Of a stretch of DNA of 64,000 bases, positions 37,951 to 45,160 are shown piece after piece. The stretch is from Rhodoferax sp. BLA1 (GTDB lineage: Bacteria > Pseudomonadota > Gammaproteobacteria > Burkholderiales > Burkholderiaceae_C), in the NCBI RefSeq assembly GCF_013416775.1, contig NZ_SZVI01000012.1:310001-374000 (forward strand), given 5' to 3'. A model generated the notes under the pieces. The model was not told where the DNA came from, searched no databases, and worked only from the letters and a program-made list of their open reading frames with translations. The position numbers and the translations under genes were made by a program. Numbering within the stretch: the stretch's first letter is position 1; every line of letters starts with the position of its first letter.

Positions 37951-38045
37951 GGAATGACAAAAAATCTCAGTATCTTGCGGAGGAAAAAACTCAGACAAAT
38001 CAATGCACTTGCTTATCTATACGTGATTCACGTACGTGTCATTCC
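37951..38045. promoter_or_regulatory. Divergent control region with 15 bp palindrome
   Basis: The 210-base gap between mnhE and the kinase gene is AT-richer than its surroundings. TACGTGATTCACGTA at 38020-38034 is a palindrome perfect apart from its central base. GGAATGAC (37951-37958) and GTCATTCC (38038-38045) are an exact 8 bp inverted pair about 87 bases apart. Both look like operator sites; the FixJ-type regulator encoded downstream is the obvious candidate ligand, but this is inference. Confidence 0.5.
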
Positions 38046-38106
38046 CAGTTACATCTTGGGCCTTGCTCAAGCAAAATAACCCTTTGTTGTTCTCGAGAAA
38101 CCGATC

Positions 38107-39708
38107 TTGTCTATTTCTCCTACGCCGCAGCTTGGCGGGCGTCATGTCCTGATCCTGATCTTTGGCTATATCGCGCTGGATTGGGTGAGTTATATCCACG
38201 CGCTCCATGGTCTCAATATCACCCCGTGGAGCCCCGCGCCAGCCTTGGGTCTGGTGTTCCTGATTCGGTTTGGCAAAAAGGCCGTATTGCCCTTGATGCT
38301 GTCGATTTTGCTGGCCGATCTTTGGGTACGCCAGTTGTCGGCGCCATTGCCCGGCGCCATCGGAATGTCCGGGCTGTTGGCGCTAGGTTACTGGGGCATT
38401 GCAGAGGGGATGCGACGCAGGTTGGGGCATCTGGACATCTCCAGGATCCGTCAGGGTTTGCTGGAATGGGTCAGCATCATTGCGCTGGGAACACTGGTTG
38501 TCAGTCTGCTGTTTGTCTCGCTGCAGTTTTGGCGGGGCCTCATTCCGGCTGGTGGCTGGCTCCAGGCACTGGTCCACTACTGGGTGGGGGATGGTGTTGG
38601 CATCTTGATCACCATGCCGATGATCTGGATGCTGCACGATGATCGTGGTAGGGCACATATCGCCAGTCTGCTTCGGTCAAAACACACCTGGATCTACCTG
38701 ATGGGTACTGGCATGGCCATGTGGGTGGCTTTTGGGCACGGTGATCATGGGCAGGCCAGCTATTTTTATGTCCTGTTCCTGCCGGTGGCGTGGGCCGCAG
38801 CGCGGCAAGGCTTGTCAGGCGCGGTGTTCAGTGCCGTGGTGGTCCAGATCGGCATCATTGGCTCGGTGCAGTTGCAGGGGTTCCCGGCCATCACGGTCCT
38901 GGAAATCCAGATATTGATGGTGGCACTGGTGTTGTTTGGCTTTTTCATGGGCATTGTGATCGATGAAAAACAACGGGTCAGTTTGGAGTTGCGGGAGTCT
39001 TTGCGTCTGGCTGCGGCAGGAGAGATGGCTGGGGCCCTGGCCCACGAGCTCAACCAGCCACTTTCGGCCTTAACAACCTACGGCGCGGCCTGCGAAAAGC
39101 TGATTGAACGAGGCGCATCGACCGAGCAGTTGCGAGACACCGTCTCTCGCATGGTGGAGGAGTCCTACCGGGCCGCCGAGGTTCTGCGGCGGCTGCGGGA
39201 TTTTTTTCGCAGTGGCGCCACCCGGTTGGAACCGGTCCAGCTCGATACCCTGCTGCGCCAGGCCAGTGCCCCTTTTTTGGCCAAGTCGCAGAGCCTGGGT
39301 ATTGACTTGATTGTGGACGTTGGGCCGCCATGCACCTTGCTGGCCGACAGTCTCCAGCTGGGGGTTGTTTTTCGCAACCTGCTGTCCAACGCGGTCGATG
39401 CGGTGTCAACCCAGCCAGCGGGGCAGCGCCACATCATCCTGTCAGCCGCGCCTGCTGGTGCAGGACGGGTCAGGATTTGTGTCGAAGACAGCGGAGACGG
39501 CTTGTCGGCTGAGTCGGTGGTGGCGTCATTCGAGGCCTTTCAATCCACCAAGTCAAACGGACTGGGGCTGGGGCTGTCCATCAGCCGTGCGATGGTTGAG
39601 GCGCACGGCGGCAGCCTGCGAGCGGAAATCGCCGATTTTGGCCTGTTCATTGTGGAGCTACCCACAGGAGGAGACACTGAAAATGACACGCAGCATCTAC
39701 ATCGTTGA
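38107..39708 (+). CDS. MASE1-domain sensor histidine kinase
   Basis: The N-terminal 290 residues contain about eight to ten membrane segments of the MASE1 type. A dimerisation/phosphoacceptor domain follows, with H313 in ALAHELNQPLSALTTYG, and an ATPase domain with N box NLLSNAVDAV and G boxes EDSGDGL and GLGLGLSISR. This HisKA variant with HELNQPL is typical of FixL/TodS-like kinases paired with FixJ-type regulators, as here. The start is TTG 38107; no better ATG is in frame nearby. It overlaps the regulator gene by 26 bases. Its signal is unknown. Confidence 0.92.
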   Translation: MSISPTPQLGGRHVLILIFGYIALDWVSYIHALHGLNITPWSPAPALGLVFLIRFGKKAVLPLMLSILLADLWVRQLSAPLPGAIGMSGLLALGYWGIAEGMRRRLGHLDISRIRQGLLEWVSIIALGTLVVSLLFVSLQFWRGLIPAGGWLQALVHYWVGDGVGILITMPMIWMLHDDRGRAHIASLLRSKHTWIYLMGTGMAMWVAFGHGDHGQASYFYVLFLPVAWAAARQGLSGAVFSAVVVQIGIIGSVQLQGFPAITVLEIQILMVALVLFGFFMGIVIDEKQRVSLELRESLRLAAAGEMAGALAHELNQPLSALTTYGAACEKLIERGASTEQLRDTVSRMVEESYRAAEVLRRLRDFFRSGATRLEPVQLDTLLRQASAPFLAKSQSLGIDLIVDVGPPCTLLADSLQLGVVFRNLLSNAVDAVSTQPAGQRHIILSAAPAGAGRVRICVEDSGDGLSAESVVASFEAFQSTKSNGLGLGLSISRAMVEAHGGSLRAEIADFGLFIVELPTGGDTENDTQHLHR

Positions 39709-40297
39709 GGACGATCCATCGGTTCGGGATTCATTGAGTCTGCTGCTTGGACTCGAAGGCTACACCGTGGCACTTTTCGCCAATTCAGAGAGTTTGCTCA
39801 AGGCCTACAAGCCGAGCTGGCGTGGTTGTTTCCTGATCGACATTCGTATGCCCGATATGGATGGCCTCTCCCTGCAAAAGCACTTGCTGAACATGCGCTG
39901 CCAGATGCCCGTCATTGTGATGACCGGACACGGCGACGTCTTTTCTGCCCGCGAGGCCTTTCGTGCACACGCGGTGGATTTTTTGGAAAAACCGATTGAC
40001 CACGAAAAACTCAGAGTCGCTCTGGACGATGCCTTCACGCGCTTGTCCGAAAGCCAGCATGTCAAGGAGCAGGAACTGGGACTGGAACACCTCTTGTCGA
40101 GCCTGACACCGCGTGAAAAAGAAGTCATGGACCTGGTGGTTGCAGGCAAACACAACCGTGAGATCGCCGACCAGCTGGGCATCAGCGTGCGTACGCTCGA
40201 AGTCCACAAGTCCCGCATGATGAGCAAGCTCAACGTCAACGGCATTTCACAGCTGGTGAGGCTCAGTCTGGGTTTGAGCAGCACCAACAGCGCATAA
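39683..40297 (+). CDS. Two-component response regulator, FixJ/NarL type
   Basis: This 204-residue protein has a receiver domain with phosphoacceptor D53 and the acidic pair E9/D10/D11, and the switch-region motifs MTGHGD and K-P (FLEKPIDHEKL). The LuxR-type HTH spans about residues 140-195 (LTPREKEVMDLVVAGKHNRE). ATG 39683 has an AGGAGGAG site 10-12 bases upstream. It should be activated by the upstream kinase and bind DNA, possibly the palindrome at 38020. Confidence 0.95.
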   Translation: MTRSIYIVEDDPSVRDSLSLLLGLEGYTVALFANSESLLKAYKPSWRGCFLIDIRMPDMDGLSLQKHLLNMRCQMPVIVMTGHGDVFSAREAFRAHAVDFLEKPIDHEKLRVALDDAFTRLSESQHVKEQELGLEHLLSSLTPREKEVMDLVVAGKHNREIADQLGISVRTLEVHKSRMMSKLNVNGISQLVRLSLGLSSTNSA

Positions 40298-40339
40298 AAG
40301 CACAGCTCGCCCCGAGCTTGCCCGCACACGCGCCAGATC

Positions 40340-40900
40340 TCAGCGGCTGCGCCCGCCCTTGTAAGCCGCCTTTTGGGTCTGTTGCTGTACACCGCCCACG
40401 CCTTTGGCCTGGGCCAGGCGGGCCATCGAGGTGGCGGCGTGGGCGTGGGTGATGGCCAGGCCCAGGGCATCGGCTGCATCTGGTCCGGGCAGGCCGGGTA
40501 ACACCAGCAGGCGGCGCACCATTTCCTGGATCTGGGTCTTGTCGGCACGGCCATAACCCACCACCGCCTGTTTCATCTGCAAGGCGGTGTATTCGGCCAC
40601 CGGCAGGTCGGCCGACACCAGCGCCGTCACGATGGCGCCACGCGCCTGACCCAGCAGCAGGGTGGACTGCGGGTTGACGTTGACAAACACAATCTCGACC
40701 GAGGCCGCATCTGGCTGATACCGTGCCACCACCTCGCGCACGCCGTCAAACAGCACCTTCAGGCGTGCGGGCAGCTGGTCTTTTTCGATGTGGATGGTGC
40801 TGATGGTGCCGCTGGCCACATAACTCAGCGTGCCGCCATCGCTGTCCACCACACCAAAACCGGTGGTGCGCAGGCCCGGGTCAATGCCGAGGATTCTCAT
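40340..40900 (-). CDS. ruvC: Crossover junction endodeoxyribonuclease RuvC
   Basis: RuvC cuts Holliday junctions, working with RuvAB. The N-terminal [19 protein letters not shown] carries the first catalytic Asp (D7). The Glu in SVEIVFVN and the late [14 protein letters not shown] acidic pair complete the active site. The length of 186 residues is normal with a basic tail. It lies 59 bases downstream of the cdsA-like gene, with a dispersed repeat in the gap. Confidence 0.97.
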   Translation of the reverse strand: MRILGIDPGLRTTGFGVVDSDGGTLSYVASGTISTIHIEKDQLPARLKVLFDGVREVVARYQPDAASVEIVFVNVNPQSTLLLGQARGAIVTALVSADLPVAEYTALQMKQAVVGYGRADKTQIQEMVRRLLVLPGLPGPDAADALGLAITHAHAATSMARLAQAKGVGGVQQQTQKAAYKGGRSR

Positions 40901-40929
40901 GGTGATGGGGCTCTGGTTTGCTGCAGGAT

Positions 40930-40975
40930 ATATAGCTATCTGCCCTTATTGAATAAGGGCTATAGCTTGAAATAC
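40930..40975 (+). repeat. Dispersed palindromic repeat between ruvC and cdsA-like gene
   Basis: This copy is nearly a perfect palindrome: TATAGCTATCTG, CCCTTATT, a single G, AATAAGGG, CTATAGCT. The reverse strand of its right arm encodes the last residues and TAG stop of the cdsA-like gene. Confidence 0.85.
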
Positions 40976-41958
40976 CATCTGGCGGAGTAGAAAAACACGG
41001 GCGCTGCAAAACACAGCGCGTCGATGTGGTCAAGCATACCGCCTGCGCCAGTGACGGCGGTGCGCTGGCCGCGCCACATCGGGATGCCCCGGTCGCGTTT
41101 GAGCGCCTTCATCACCAGGTGCCCCATGCTGCCTGCGGCACACGCAATGAAAGACAGCGCAAACGCCTGGCCCGGCACAAAGGGGGTGATGCCCGACAAC
41201 AAGGCTCCCATCAGGCTGCCTGCGGCCATGCCTGCACGCCAGGCGCGCCAGATGAAGCTCTGGCTGATGGCGGGCACCGCCGGGCGTTTGCCCAGTTGCA
41301 TCAAACGGTGTGACACCAGGTGCTGGGTGACCATGCAGGTCTGCACCACCAGCACCAGAAACAGCACCAGAAATGCGTTTTGGTGGTTGTAGTGCGGGAA
41401 CTTGAGCAGCAGCAGCGCCGGCACATGGCTCATGCCGTAGATACACACCATGATGCCCCACTGCAGCTTGGCGTTGCGCTCCAGAAACTGTTTGGGGTCG
41501 TTGGCCAGCACGCTGGTCACTGGCAGCGCCAGAAACACATACACCGGGATGAACACCGTGAACAGCGCCACCTGCCCGGTGCCCACCAGCCAATACTGGC
41601 ACGGCAGGATGACAAAAAACGCCAACACCAGGCTACGGTGGTCCCCATGGCGGGTGGGTGAGAGTGTCAGAAACTCGCGCAGCGCAAAAAACGAACCCAG
41701 CGCAAACAAGACCAGGCGCGAGATGTCCCCGGCCAGCCAGGCCAGCCAGAACACAAACACCAGCAGCCAGCTGGTTTTGAGCAGCTGGGTCAGCCGGTCG
41801 AGCTCGTCGCGGTGTTGTGCGCCCTGCTGCGGGTCATCAAACTCGCGCATGGAGCGCAAAAAAATCACCAGCCCGCCGACCATCAGCAGGCCAAACACGA
41901 TGATGAACAGCGCACCGATCTGTTCGGTGGGGTTGAGGTTTCTCAGGGCCCGATGCAT
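40960..41958 (-). CDS. cdsA: CDP-diglyceride synthetase-like phosphatidate cytidylyltransferase
   Basis: The protein is 332 residues from ATG 41958 (MHRALRNLNPTEQIG), with about eight to nine membrane segments. The C-terminal cytidylyltransferase signature is recognisable: GHLVMKALKRDRGIPMW, then GAGGMLDHIDALCFAAPVFF with the conserved Asp pair. Combined with the upstream acyltransferase it would turn phosphatidate into CDP-diacylglycerol. It may be a second, specialised CdsA, because the housekeeping copy usually sits near dxr/uppS. The WYFKL end and stop codon come from the dispersed repeat. Confidence 0.85.
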   Translation of the reverse strand: MHRALRNLNPTEQIGALFIIVFGLLMVGGLVIFLRSMREFDDPQQGAQHRDELDRLTQLLKTSWLLVFVFWLAWLAGDISRLVLFALGSFFALREFLTLSPTRHGDHRSLVLAFFVILPCQYWLVGTGQVALFTVFIPVYVFLALPVTSVLANDPKQFLERNAKLQWGIMVCIYGMSHVPALLLLKFPHYNHQNAFLVLFLVLVVQTCMVTQHLVSHRLMQLGKRPAVPAISQSFIWRAWRAGMAAGSLMGALLSGITPFVPGQAFALSFIACAAGSMGHLVMKALKRDRGIPMWRGQRTAVTGAGGMLDHIDALCFAAPVFFYSARWYFKL

Positions 41959-41971
41959 GGTTCTGACACTT

Positions 41972-42607
41972 TCAAACGTCGCGCAGCGCCAGCACCGCCA
42001 GGCGGGCACGCTGCAAAAAAGTTGGGCAGTCTTCGCCGGGCAAGACCTGCATCGGCACCCCAAAGGTCACCGAACACAGCACCGGCACCGGCACCACCTC
42101 ACCCTTGGGCATGACTCGCTGCACATTGTTGATCCAGGCCGGTACCAGCTCCACCTCGGGGAACTTGAGCGCCAGGTTGTAGAGCCCCGCCTTGAAGGCC
42201 TGGGGTTCGTCGGCAAAACCGCGGGTGCCCTCGGGAAACAGGATCAGAGAGTCGCCATTGCTCATGGCCTCGATCAGCGGCTCCAGCGGGTCCTCACTGG
42301 CCTGGCGATCACGTGACACGTAGATCACATTGAACACCGCACTGGTGAGCCAGTGTTTGAACGGGGTGCGTGTCCAGTAGTCGCGCGCCGCCACCGCACG
42401 GGTGTTGTGGCGCAGCTCCTTGGGCAGCGCGGCCCAGATCATCACCAGGTCGGCATGGCTCTGGTGGTTGGCGAAATAGATGCGCTGCAAGGCCTTGGGC
42501 GGGCAGCCCCACCAGCGCGCCTGGGAGCCGGTCAGGATGCGGATCAGCCCGAGCAGGAAATAACTCACGAGCACCGCCACCCAGTCGAGCACAACACGTT
42601 TCATCAT
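41972..42607 (-). CDS. Lysophospholipid acyltransferase family protein (PlsC-like)
   Basis: PlsC-family enzymes acylate lysophosphatidate at the membrane. H48-QSHA-D53 is the catalytic HX4D motif, and FPEGTRG follows near residue 132. One N-terminal membrane segment spans about residues 8-25. At 211 residues it is a little shorter than typical PlsC. It precedes the cdsA-like gene by 13 bases, an arrangement consistent with a phospholipid-synthesis pair. Confidence 0.9.
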   Translation of the reverse strand: MMKRVVLDWVAVLVSYFLLGLIRILTGSQARWWGCPPKALQRIYFANHQSHADLVMIWAALPKELRHNTRAVAARDYWTRTPFKHWLTSAVFNVIYVSRDRQASEDPLEPLIEAMSNGDSLILFPEGTRGFADEPQAFKAGLYNLALKFPEVELVPAWINNVQRVMPKGEVVPVPVLCSVTFGVPMQVLPGEDCPTFLQRARLAVLALRDV

Positions 42608-42640
42608 GACAAAGTTTCCGTTACCGCCGTGTGTGCCGGG

Positions 42641-43429
42641 TCAGGGCAGTTCGGCGTTGTCCAGCCGGTTGGCGATCACCCGGGCCCGCCCGGCCACATA
42701 ACTGGAGTTGGGCAGCTTCTCGAAATACTTCGGGCGCGGCAACATCACCGCCAGCCGCGCCGCCTCGTAACTGCTGAGCTGGGCCGCGGGTTTGCGAAAG
42801 TAGTGCTGGGCTGCGGCCTCGGCGCCAAACACACCGTCACCCCACTCGACGTTGTTGAGGTAGATCTCGAGGATGCGCTGTTTGTCGAGCATCGCCTCCA
42901 GCAGCAGGGTCAGCGCAAATTCCTGGCCCTTGCGCAACAAGGTGCGTTCACCCGACAACAACAGGTTTTTGGCCAGCTGCTGGGTGATGGTGGAGCCACC
43001 AATCACCTTGGGCGCTTTCACGGGTTTGGGTGGTGTTGCGGCGGCGTGGGCCGGGTTTTTGCTGGCTGAGCGGGCCTGGGCCTTGGCCGCTTGTTCCTGG
43101 GCCTTGGCCAGGCGTTGTTCGGCGAGGGCGTTTTTTTGCCAGGCTTTCTCAAGCGCGTCCCAGTCGACGCCGTCGTGGTTGACAAAACCATCGTCCTCGC
43201 TGGCAATCACCGCCCGTTTGAGGTGGTTGGAGATGGCGCTGTAGGGCACCCATTGCTGGCGCCAGCGCAGTTCACCCTTTTCCGTGAGCAGACGCCAGGC
43301 CTCCGAGCGTTCAAACGCGGTCGACTGCGGGTCGATCACCAGCATGGCTGCAATCCGGACCACAAAAAACAGCTGCAGCAGCAGGCCCGCCAGCAGCACC
43401 AAGAACAGCCATCGCCACAACGCCTTCAT
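42641..43429 (-). CDS. mtgA: Monofunctional biosynthetic peptidoglycan transglycosylase
   Basis: MtgA is a GT51 glycosyltransferase that polymerises lipid II outside the inner membrane. A membrane anchor spans about residues 5-28. E78 in IASEDDGFVNHDG is the catalytic glutamate, and GGSTITQQLAKNLLLS and the later IEIYLNNVEWG-like motif (ILEIYLNNVEWGDG) are intact. Residues about 101-141 are an Ala/Lys/Gln/Pro-rich insertion between the two active-site motifs, not present in E. coli MtgA as I recall it. aroE ends five bases upstream. Confidence 0.96.
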   Translation of the reverse strand: MKALWRWLFLVLLAGLLLQLFFVVRIAAMLVIDPQSTAFERSEAWRLLTEKGELRWRQQWVPYSAISNHLKRAVIASEDDGFVNHDGVDWDALEKAWQKNALAEQRLAKAQEQAAKAQARSASKNPAHAAATPPKPVKAPKVIGGSTITQQLAKNLLLSGERTLLRKGQEFALTLLLEAMLDKQRILEIYLNNVEWGDGVFGAEAAAQHYFRKPAAQLSSYEAARLAVMLPRPKYFEKLPNSSYVAGRARVIANRLDNAELP

Positions 43430-43434
43430 GTCAC

Positions 43435-44271
43435 TCAGATACCCATGTGTGCCCGCAGTTCAGCCAGCACCTGCGCCGCAGGCGGCATCACACCGCGCCA
43501 GATGGCAAAAGCCTCGGCGGCCTGTGCCACCAGCATGCCCAGACCGTCGCGCGGCACCGCACCGTGGCTGTGTGCCCAGTCCAGGAAGGGTTTGGCAGCG
43601 GCGCCGTACATCATGTCGTAGGCCAGTGCGCCGGGCGCCAGCACATGCGCGCTCACCGGGACGCCGTGGCCACCCAGGCTGCTCGCTGTGCCGTTGATGA
43701 TGATGTCGAATTGTGCCTCTAGCCCTTTTAGATCTTGGGCTAGTAGCTCTACATTGTGTAGCGCGGCGAGGGGCAGGTGGCGCGCCACCAGCTGTTCGGC
43801 TTTGGGCAGGGTGCGGTTGGCCACGCAGATCTGGGCGGGCTGGGCTTGGATCAGCGGGCCCAGCACGCCCGCAGCGGCCCCGCCGGCCCCCATCAGCAAC
43901 ACGCGCTTGGCTTTGAGCGACACCCCGGCGTTTTGTTCGATATCGTCGACGAGACCAATGCCGTCGGTGTTGTCGCCCAGGATCTGCCCGGGTTTGAAGC
44001 TCAGGTGGTTGCAGGCCTGGGCCAGCTTGGCACGTTCGCTGGTGTGGGTGGCCAGCAGGGCCGCCTCAAACTTGAACGGCACGGTGATGTTGCAGCCGTG
44101 CCCGCCTTCGTCGATGAAGGCCTGCACACTGCCGGGAAAATGGTCCAGCGGGATCTCCCGCTTGGTGTAGAGCATGTCCTGCCCGGTGAGTTCGGCAAAG
44201 CGGGTGTGGATCCAGGGCGACTGGCTGTGCGCCACCGGGTGGCCCATCACGCAGTAGAGGTCGGTGCTCAT
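43435..44271 (-). CDS. aroE: Shikimate dehydrogenase
   Basis: AroE reduces 3-dehydroshikimate with NADPH in the aromatic pathway. From ATG 44271 it is 278 residues. SxS at residues 16-18, K67 in NITVPFK and D103 in DNTDG are the shikimate-binding and catalytic residues. The NADPH loop GAGGAAAGVLG follows near residue 132. A copy of the dispersed repeat encodes about residues 172-186 (about LLAQDLKGLEAQF). The mtgA neighbour is a common arrangement in Burkholderiales. Confidence 0.96.
   Translation of the reverse strand: MSTDLYCVMGHPVAHSQSPWIHTRFAELTGQDMLYTKREIPLDHFPGSVQAFIDEGGHGCNITVPFKFEAALLATHTSERAKLAQACNHLSFKPGQILGDNTDGIGLVDDIEQNAGVSLKAKRVLLMGAGGAAAGVLGPLIQAQPAQICVANRTLPKAEQLVARHLPLAALHNVELLAQDLKGLEAQFDIIINGTASSLGGHGVPVSAHVLAPGALAYDMMYGAAAKPFLDWAHSHGAVPRDGLGMLVAQAAEAFAIWRGVMPPAAQVLAELRAHMGI
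43709..43755 (-). repeat. Dispersed palindromic repeat, copy in aroE
   Basis: On the minus strand it reads GTAGAGCTACTAGCCC, a loop, then AAAAGGGCTAGAGGC and CAATT, a close match to the family. It is in frame within aroE. Confidence 0.8.
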
Positions 44272-44302
44272 GGGGGAGGTCTTTCTTGAGGGAGACGGTG
44301 TC

Positions 44303-45160
44303 TCAAGGGGCATTGAGCCGGGTTTGCAGGGTGTCGTCGCGGGTGAACTTGAAGCGTGACACCACCGCAATCTGGTCGGCCTGGCGGCGCATCTCGCGGT
44401 TGAAGTTGCCAAACGGCCCGGCGCTTTTGGCAATGGCCTGGGCGCGCCGGTCCAGCAGTTTGTTGCCCGAGCTTTGCACCACCTCGGTGGCCAACACTTT
44501 GCCATCGTGATTGACGGTGACGATCATGGTCAGCTCGCCATAGAGCTTCTGGCCATTGGCCTCGGGGAAATTCTCTGTGCCTTTGTCTTCGATGGCGCGA
44601 CGCAGCCGGTCGTAGTAGATGGCGTAGACCGCTTCACGCGTGGCCGGGCTGATGTAGCGCTTTTTCGGGCGCTCGTTTTCCATCTGGATACGCCGCTCGA
44701 TCTCGGCCAGCAGGTCAATCAGCTGGCGGCGTTTTTCCTCGCGCTGGATATCGTCGGGGCTGAGTTTTTGTTGCAGCGGGTCGGTCGGCGGCATCGCGGC
44801 CAGCACCGATTTGACCTTGGACAACAACACCCTCTGCTGCTCCTGCATTTCGCGCACCTGGCGTTCGCGGTCGTGTTCGCTGGCCTCACCGGGCATCGCC
44901 ACCAGGGCGGGCGGCAGCGGGCTGGTGGCGCGGCCCTTGGCCGCATCACCGCCACCGGCCATGTTGGCTTGGGCGATGGCGCGTGCCTTGCTCGGTTTTT
45001 CGTTGGTCTGGGCGTTGACCAGGATCACCTCCAGCGGGGTGTCTTCAAACACCCGGTTGAAGGCCTCGGGGTCGACCACCCGCACCGTCAGCAGCGCGGC
45101 GTGCACGGCAATGGACACGCCCAGGGCGAGTTGGAGGGTGCTGAAAGACCGCAGTTTCAC
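44303..45160 (-). CDS. tonB: Energy transducer TonB
   Basis: This 285-residue protein has one N-terminal membrane anchor (about residues 10-28), a long helical/charged periplasmic region at about 85-160, and a TonB C-terminal domain (about 185-285, with GELTMIVTVNHDGKVLATEV). No exbB or exbD gene is nearby. The middle region lacks the classical Pro-rich spacer, so it might serve a specialised system. GTG 45160 overlaps the upstream ribonuclease stop by GTGA. Confidence 0.88.
   Translation of the reverse strand: MKLRSFSTLQLALGVSIAVHAALLTVRVVDPEAFNRVFEDTPLEVILVNAQTNEKPSKARAIAQANMAGGGDAAKGRATSPLPPALVAMPGEASEHDRERQVREMQEQQRVLLSKVKSVLAAMPPTDPLQQKLSPDDIQREEKRRQLIDLLAEIERRIQMENERPKKRYISPATREAVYAIYYDRLRRAIEDKGTENFPEANGQKLYGELTMIVTVNHDGKVLATEVVQSSGNKLLDRRAQAIAKSAGPFGNFNREMRRQADQIAVVSRFKFTRDDTLQTRLNAP

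Noticed and set aside
44303-45160. Interpretation of the TonB-like gene as TolA
   Set aside because: No tolQ, tolR, tolB or pal nearby, and the C-terminal domain pattern fits TonB better; the short middle region leaves some doubt.
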